NCBI GenBank assembly: GCA_902628605.1
Contig: CACONV010000037.1
Coordinates: 1 to 5,213 of the forward strand
DNA from: an uncultured Bacteroidota bacterium
GTDB lineage: Bacteria; Bacteroidota; Bacteroidia; Flavobacteriales; Flavobacteriaceae
DNA: 5,213 nucleotides
Direction: 5' to 3'
In this document: positions 1-5,213 of the stretch, in pieces
How positions within the stretch are numbered: position 1 is the first letter of the stretch
Layout: every line of letters begins with the position of its first letter
The notes under the pieces: generated by a model
Seen by the model: only the letters and a program-made list of their open reading frames with translations
Databases searched by the model: none
Told to the model about the DNA's origin: nothing
Position numbers and translations under genes: made by a program

Positions 1-174
1 TTAGCAACGTTATTGTTAATACTAATTTTACTGTCTAACTTTGGATTAGAAACGAACACATCTACAGTACCATCTGATTCTAAATTAATCGATGACTCTG
101 AAATTGAAGTTATTCCCGAAACTTTACCAGAGGAGGTTTTTGAAGACAATAATAATCCAAATTCTGAAAATTAA
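1..174 (+). CDS. secG: SecG-like preprotein translocase subunit, C-terminal part (5' end outside window)
   Basis: The frame is open from the left edge to a TAA at 172-174 and gives 57 visible residues. It opens with a hydrophobic stretch (LATLLLILILLSNFGL) that fits the second transmembrane helix of SecG. An acidic, low-complexity tail rich in D, E, N, P and S follows, as is common in Bacteroidota SecG proteins. SecG is a small two-helix inner-membrane protein that associates with SecYE and assists SecA-driven protein export. The first helix and the loop between helices lie outside the window, so the call rests on the helix sequence, the tail style and the position just before groES, an arrangement known in Flavobacteriia. 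I see no terminator between this gene and groES, so read-through into the chaperonin genes is possible. Another small membrane protein cannot be excluded from this fragment alone. Confidence 0.72.
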   Translation, partial: LATLLLILILLSNFGLETNTSTVPSDSKLIDDSEIEVIPETLPEEVFEDNNNPNSEN

Positions 175-175
175 A

Positions 176-222
176 TGTCAGCTTGTCATGAGATATAAGG
201 AAATTTCAATTAAAAACTGACA
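176..222 (+). promoter_or_regulatory. TGTCA/TGACA repeat cluster upstream of groES (possible activator-binding site)
   Basis: TGTCA occurs at 176-180 and again at 184-188, an 8-base period. CTGACA at 217-222 is the exact reverse complement of TGTCAG at 176-181, giving an inverted pair with a 35-base spacer. The cluster begins directly after the secG stop and lies upstream of the TTGGCAC element. The arrangement resembles a binding site for a dimeric or oligomeric regulator. The loop is too long and lacks a T-tract, so it is not a convincing terminator. The binding role is inferred; only the repeats are seen. Confidence 0.4.
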
Positions 223-231
223 CAAATAATA

Positions 232-248
232 TTGGCACAATTTGTGAA
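232..248 (+). promoter_or_regulatory. Candidate groESL promoter, sigma-54-like TTGGCAC element
   Basis: TTGGCAC at 232-238 matches the -24 half of the sigma-54 consensus (TGGCAC-N5-TTGC). At the expected spacing the -12 half reads GTGA (244-247), which keeps only the central TG, so the match is incomplete. If real, transcription would start near 258, about 20 bases before the groES ATG. No good Bacteroidota housekeeping promoter (TTG near -33 with TAnnTTTG near -7) was found in the same interval, and no CIRCE operator is present. This is inferred from position and a half-match. Confidence 0.33.
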
Positions 249-278
249 AAAATAAGTTAAATATTACAATATAAAGTT

Positions 279-557
279 ATGAGTAAATTAAATATAAAAC
301 CACTTGCTGATAGAGTTCTAGTTGAACCTGCAGCCGCTGAAACTAAAACTTCATCTGGAATTATTATTCCTGACACAGCTAAAGAAAAGCCACAAAAAGG
401 TAATATAGTCGCTGTTGGTCCAGGAACAAAAGATAATCCGATTACAGTTAAAGTTGGAGACGTTGTCCTTTATGGGAAATATTCAGGTACTGAACTGAAC
501 CATGATGGAAAAGATTATTTAATTATGAAAGAAAACGACATATTAGCAATTATATAA
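279..557 (+). CDS. groES: Co-chaperonin GroES (Cpn10)
   Basis: This 92-residue protein has the usual length for GroES, the heptameric lid that caps the GroEL folding chamber in the cytoplasm. The N-terminus carries the family signature around [11 protein letters not shown] (residues 7-17). The mobile loop lies at about residues 18-37, with the hydrophobic triplet III at 28-30 that would contact the GroEL apical domain. [15 protein letters not shown] and a hydrophobic C-terminal strand (DILAII) complete the beta-barrel fold. The ATG at 279 is chosen because the protein then begins exactly as known GroES proteins do. It is preceded by A-rich ATAAAGTT with no Shine-Dalgarno sequence, and the same AAAGTTATG string occurs at the groEL start. 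groEL follows after 10 bases, so the two are almost certainly co-transcribed. No abnormal residue or break is seen. Confidence 0.97.
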   Translation: MSKLNIKPLADRVLVEPAAAETKTSSGIIIPDTAKEKPQKGNIVAVGPGTKDNPITVKVGDVVLYGKYSGTELNHDGKDYLIMKENDILAII

Positions 558-561
558 ATAA

Positions 562-2208
<1,647 letters not shown>

Positions 2209-2226
2209 AATAATTACTTAGACTTT

Positions 2227-2260
2227 TAAAAAAAGGTAAACTATCGTTTACCTTTTTTTA
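2227..2260. terminator. Bidirectional intrinsic terminator between groEL and the HMA gene
   Basis: A perfect 15-base-pair inverted repeat (2227-2241 with 2246-2260) surrounds the 4-base loop TATC. The core GGTAAAC/GTTTACC is flanked by A7 on the left and T7 on the right, so each strand yields a hairpin followed by a U-tract. It lies 18 bases after the groEL stop. On the opposite strand it overlaps the end of the HMA gene: the right arm encodes its last residues and its TAG stop is at 2241-2243. It therefore probably serves both converging operons. Confidence 0.88.
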
Positions 2261-2588
2261 TTTCATTTCTGTTATACAAACAGCACATTGGAAGATTGTC
2301 GTAAACTTCGTCTGGTGCTTGTTCCTCAGACGTGTCGTGACCAATCTCTGCGATTGATTTGTGGATTTTATTTATATCTATTTTACTTTTATCATACAAA
2401 ACTGTGAGTAAATGATTTTTTATATCCCACTCAGCATTTTTTACTCCTTTTTGTTTAAATGCAGTTTTCTCAATTCGTGCTTTACACATCTTACATACTC
2501 CGTTAACTTCAAAGGATTCTTCTACGATATCTTTTTTTTGAGAAAAAACCATAGATGATATAAATATTAAAAAAATAATTTTTTTCAT
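2241..2588 (-). CDS. Exported heavy-metal-associated (HMA) domain protein, probable periplasmic metal carrier
   Basis: This is a 115-residue protein. Residues 1-17 (MKKIIFLIFISSMVFSQ) form a typical Bacteroidota signal peptide, so the mature protein should be periplasmic. Residues about 23-88 fit an Atx1/CopZ-like HMA fold: the metal loop GVCKMC has C32 and C35, followed by ARIEKTAFKQKGVKNAEWDIKNHLLTV and IHKSIAEIGHDT. HMA domains use the CxxC pair to bind soft metals, mainly Cu(I), and pass them between proteins. Here the residue before the first cysteine is V rather than the common M or T. A C-terminal extension (DEVYDNLPMCCLYNR, 93-107) adds a vicinal pair C102-C103. The start lies 4 bases after the stop of the TonB receptor gene, so the two are probably translationally coupled. 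The metal and the partner are inferred; copper is the best guess, and mercury, zinc or another thiophilic metal remain possible. Confidence 0.88.
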   Translation of the reverse strand: MKKIIFLIFISSMVFSQKKDIVEESFEVNGVCKMCKARIEKTAFKQKGVKNAEWDIKNHLLTVLYDKSKIDINKIHKSIAEIGHDTSEEQAPDEVYDNLPMCCLYNRNEIKKGKR

Positions 2589-2592
2589 TATA

Positions 2593-4827
2593 CTAATTTA
2601 AATTAAACCTTATTCCACTATAGAGAAATCTTCCAAAAACCGGTGCATAAACTAAACTCGCATCGAAATTTCTTCCAAAAGGATTATCAGCAGCAATAAT
2701 TGGATTTTTTTGTCTCACATTTAACAAATTTTCCCCTCCCAAATATAATTCAAATTTAGGCGAAAATACTTTTGCTGTTTGAAAATTTATTATGTTGTAG
2801 GATGACGCTACAAAACCATTTAAATCCAACAGATTAGCTGGTACTCTTTGTTTTCCAACAATATTGTAAGTGAAATCATTCCTCCACCCTTTTCCATTAG
2901 TACTAACTGTGTTATACTCAATATTAAAGAAAAATCTTGAGTAGGGTCTTAATGGTTTTCTTTTAAACCCGTCCCTGTAAGATACTTTAACATTTTCATT
3001 CTTATATGCAATTCTTGTTGAAATATTGTTTGAAGCCCTGTAATTCAATTCGATTTGAAAACTTTTTGAAAAGCTTTTACCGGACAAATTGTAAAATTGA
3101 ATGTAGTTTAACTTTTCAAAGTCTGCTACAACTTGATTTAAAAAAGTTGTATTATAAAAATCCAAAATAATATCAGCACTTCTATTGAATAAGTTTAAAT
3201 TACGAGTAATGCTTAGTCCATAATTCCAAGCTATTTCGGGTTTTAAACCATAGATAGAACCGTTTGAGGGGAAAATTTGAATTGTTCTATTCGATGCAAA
3301 AATATTTTGGTTTTCAGCAAATATGTTACCTACTTTTCTGCCTTGGCCAACAGAAATTCTAAAAATTGTTGGTGTTTCATTTTTTTGGTATCTAAGATGA
3401 AGACGTGGAGATAAAAATGTACCAATGTTATTATGATTATCTAATCTTACTCCTGCTATCAAATTAAGATTTTCAAGATTATCATAAGTGTACTCGAAAA
3501 ATATTCCAAAAACATCATCTGTCCTATTGTACAAATCCGTATCAATATTTTCAGAATAAATATCTCTTGAAAAATTTAATCCAGTTTTAAATTTGTGCTT
3601 TGTATTAATAATAATTGAGTTGAAAATTAAGTTACTATAGTAACTTTCGTGAGAGATGTTGTAATCTCTAATACCAAAAAATGACTCTTGATTATGTTTT
3701 GAATAAGCACTTTGAAAACCTATGCTTTGATAGGTTATCAAAGGAAAAACGTATCCAATTTTTAAACTTGCATCAGCTCTTTGAGTAAAAATTTCACTCC
3801 CCCAACTTATACGATTTAGATTATTGCTTCTTCCATTAAAAGTAGTTTCTCCAGATTTTTTTCTATCATTTAAAAACCTAAGACTAAGAAACCCTACAAA
3901 ACCATTCTCTGCATCAGTATATTGTAACCTTTTCAAAAAGTTTATTTGCCGAGTTTTCGGCATATCTAAAAAACCATCATCATTATTGTCAGTGATCATA
4001 GTACGTGCACTAGCATGCCCGTAAATTCCTAAACTAAACTTTTGACTAAGTGTTTTATTTAGATGAAAATTAAATTCTTTTCTTCCATTTACAGAGGCAA
4101 AAGCATTTAAAAAAAATGGATTAGTTAAACTGGGTTTTTTTAATTCAGCGTTTATTTGCCCTACAATACTTTCAAAACCGTTAACAACGCTTCCAGTTCC
4201 TTTAGTTACTTGAATACTCTCAATCCAGGGTCCAGGAGTATAAGTTAGTCCATATACTTGTGATGCGCCTCTTACAAATGGAATGTTCTCCTGTGTTATC
4301 ATAATATATGGGCTAGAAAGTCCTAGCATATTTATTTGTTTGGTACCTGTCAAGGCATCTGAAAAATTAATATCAATCGAAGGGTTTGTTTCAAAACTTT
4401 CAGACAAATTACAACATGCAGCCTTTAATAACTCCTCACTGCTTATTTTGGTTATGTTTTGAGCACTGAGGTATGATCTTTGAAGAGATTTTCTTCTCTC
4501 AGTAACTTCTATTTCATCAAGCTCGCCGAGCTTACTTTCTTTCATTACATGTGAAATGTTTGACTGATTTTCAACAAGCAGGGTATCTGTTTGAAATCCT
4601 ATGAAACTTAGGATAAGTTTATTTGTATTATTATTTTTTGGAATGGAAAATTTTCCATCCCCATTAGAAATAGTTCCCTTTGAAGTATCAAGCCAGTAAA
4701 CATTTACGCCCGAAATAGGTATTAAACCTTCATTGAGTTTTGAATAGATTTGTCCTTTTATTTCCTCTTGGGCTAAGAGAATATTAGATATTAATAATAA
4801 GTTTAAAACAGTTAATATAATTTTCAT
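2593..4827 (-). CDS. TonB-dependent outer-membrane receptor with carboxypeptidase-D-like N-terminal domain
   Basis: This 744-residue protein has a signal peptide at 1-19 (MKIILTVLNLLLISNILLA) and a CarboxypepD_reg-like beta domain at about 22-97 (GQIYSKLNEGLIPISGVNVYW...GTISNGDGKFSI...LILSFIGFQTDTLLV). A TonB-box-like segment follows (LDEIEVTE, 103-110). The plug spans about 112-232, ending in WIESIQVTKGTGSVVNGFESIVGQINAELKKP. The rest is a 22-strand-type barrel with alternating aromatic strands, ending in GRFLYSGIRFNLN. Such receptors import scarce ligands across the outer membrane with energy from TonB-ExbBD. The plug has an unusual vicinal pair, C138-C139 (AACCNLSESF), and an early barrel loop has an acidic run DNNDDGFLD (280-288). 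There is no SusD partner, so a polysaccharide role is unlikely. The flanking HYC_CC_PP and HMA genes suggest a metal or metal complex, probably copper, as ligand. The extreme C-terminus ends in N rather than the common aromatic residue. Confidence 0.93.
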   Translation of the reverse strand: MKIILTVLNLLLISNILLAQEEIKGQIYSKLNEGLIPISGVNVYWLDTSKGTISNGDGKFSIPKNNNTNKLILSFIGFQTDTLLVENQSNISHVMKESKLGELDEIEVTERRKSLQRSYLSAQNITKISSEELLKAACCNLSESFETNPSIDINFSDALTGTKQINMLGLSSPYIMITQENIPFVRGASQVYGLTYTPGPWIESIQVTKGTGSVVNGFESIVGQINAELKKPSLTNPFFLNAFASVNGRKEFNFHLNKTLSQKFSLGIYGHASARTMITDNNDDGFLDMPKTRQINFLKRLQYTDAENGFVGFLSLRFLNDRKKSGETTFNGRSNNLNRISWGSEIFTQRADASLKIGYVFPLITYQSIGFQSAYSKHNQESFFGIRDYNISHESYYSNLIFNSIIINTKHKFKTGLNFSRDIYSENIDTDLYNRTDDVFGIFFEYTYDNLENLNLIAGVRLDNHNNIGTFLSPRLHLRYQKNETPTIFRISVGQGRKVGNIFAENQNIFASNRTIQIFPSNGSIYGLKPEIAWNYGLSITRNLNLFNRSADIILDFYNTTFLNQVVADFEKLNYIQFYNLSGKSFSKSFQIELNYRASNNISTRIAYKNENVKVSYRDGFKRKPLRPYSRFFFNIEYNTVSTNGKGWRNDFTYNIVGKQRVPANLLDLNGFVASSYNIINFQTAKVFSPKFELYLGGENLLNVRQKNPIIAADNPFGRNFDASLVYAPVFGRFLYSGIRFNLN

Positions 4828-4875
4828 TTTTATAGATTTTAATTAAATAGATTTAAAGCGGTTATATCTATCTAA

Positions 4876-5213
4876 TCATCCATAAAAAATAAAGGCACAA
4901 TTTTTTTTAAAAGCATGTAATTTGGGAGGTGGGAATTCTGGTATTTTTATTAAAGCGAATTTATTTACGTGTAAAATATCTCCAAAAAAAGTTTGTCCCA
5001 TCGGAGGATTAAAAAGTAAAGTTATTTTGGATTCAGTTTCGATCTGATTTTTATCGAAGATGTACGCCTTGTCTTGACAACATGTTTTTTCTGAAATTTC
5101 ATAATTGTTAATAAATTTTGTATCATGCATGTCACAACCCTTAGCGTTATGTAAATATGAAAAATCCGCGACCAGTTTTCCACAATAATGAATATTAAAT
5201 CCCTGAGCTAACC
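4876..5213 (-). CDS. HYC_CC_PP-type small exported protein, partial (N-terminus outside window)
   Basis: The reading frame is open from the right edge (first full codon 5211-5209) to a TGA at 4876-4878, giving 111 visible residues. The ATG at 5128-5130 is internal: 27 in-frame residues precede it and include the defining HYC motif. Visible motifs, numbered from the edge, are HYCG (8-11), C26, CC in EKTCCQD (44-45) and FPPPK (93-97). This pattern matches the Bacteroidota small-protein family named HYC_CC_PP, whose members are about 130-140 residues and begin with a signal peptide. Here probably only that peptide is missing, and LAQGF at the edge may be its end. The biochemical function of the family is not known to me. 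Conserved His and Cys suggest metal binding or disulfide formation. The receptor gene starts 48 bases downstream with no terminator between, so the two are probably co-transcribed. Confidence 0.8.
   Translation of the reverse strand, partial: LAQGFNIHYCGKLVADFSYLHNAKGCDMHDTKFINNYEISEKTCCQDKAYIFDKNQIETESKITLLFNPPMGQTFFGDILHVNKFALIKIPEFPPPKLHAFKKNCAFIFYG

Noticed and set aside
176..222. Possible secG terminator formed by TGTCAG and CTGACA
   Set aside because: The stem is 6 base pairs with a 35-base loop and no T-tract follows, so termination is not convincing.
175..278. CIRCE operator (TTAGCACTC-N9-GAGTGCTAA) expected before many groESL operons
   Set aside because: No such inverted repeat is present. 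The only dyad is TGTCAG/CTGACA with a 35-base spacer, which does not match CIRCE.
3824..4024. 66-residue plus-strand open frame
   Set aside because: It is antisense to the TonB receptor barrel coding region, has no supporting motif or start context, and is taken as a chance frame.
2593..4827. SusC-type glycan importer as identity of the receptor
   Set aside because: SusC proteins are usually around 1000 residues and paired with SusD. This one has 744 residues, no SusD neighbour, and metal-type neighbours instead.
4828..4875. Possible terminator or promoter between the HYC_CC_PP gene and the receptor
   Set aside because: The 48 bases are AT-rich with repeated ATCTAT-like strings but no stable hairpin and no clear -7/-33 pair. 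Co-transcription is the simpler reading.

Overview
The window looks like chromosomal DNA from a low-GC member of the Bacteroidota, most likely the class Flavobacteriia. The evidence is the secG-groES-groEL gene order, the A-rich start contexts without Shine-Dalgarno sequences, signal peptides ending in 'FSQ' or 'LLAQ', a TonB-dependent receptor with an N-terminal carboxypeptidase-D-like domain, and a small protein with the HYC/CC/PP motif pattern seen in this phylum. This assignment comes from reading the sequence; no search was run.

Left half, + strand (1-2208): the C-terminal end of a SecG-like translocon subunit (1-174), a 104-base intergenic region with TGTCA/TGACA repeats and a TTGGCAC element that may be the groESL control region, then groES (279-557) and groEL (568-2208), 10 bases apart. 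Both chaperonin genes are full length with intact key motifs. A strong hairpin with T-tracts on both sides (2227-2260) ends the operon.

Right half, - strand (5213-2241, reading leftwards): three genes in one direction, probably one operon. The first is a partial gene for an HYC_CC_PP-type small exported protein, open through the right edge of the window. Next come a 744-residue TonB-dependent outer-membrane receptor and a 115-residue exported heavy-metal-associated (HMA) protein that starts 4 bases after the receptor's stop. All three carry cysteine pairs: HYC plus CC in the first, CC in the receptor plug, and CxxC plus CC in the HMA protein. Together they suggest an envelope module that moves or buffers a thiophilic metal, with copper the leading guess. 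The receptor would act in the outer membrane and the HMA protein in the periplasm.

The two halves converge on the shared terminator, and the last codons of the HMA gene lie inside its stem. I see no mobile element, CRISPR array, RNA gene or broken gene, and no gene-free stretch longer than 300 bases. The chaperonin half is ordinary. The cysteine-pair operon and the groESL upstream region are the parts worth a second look.
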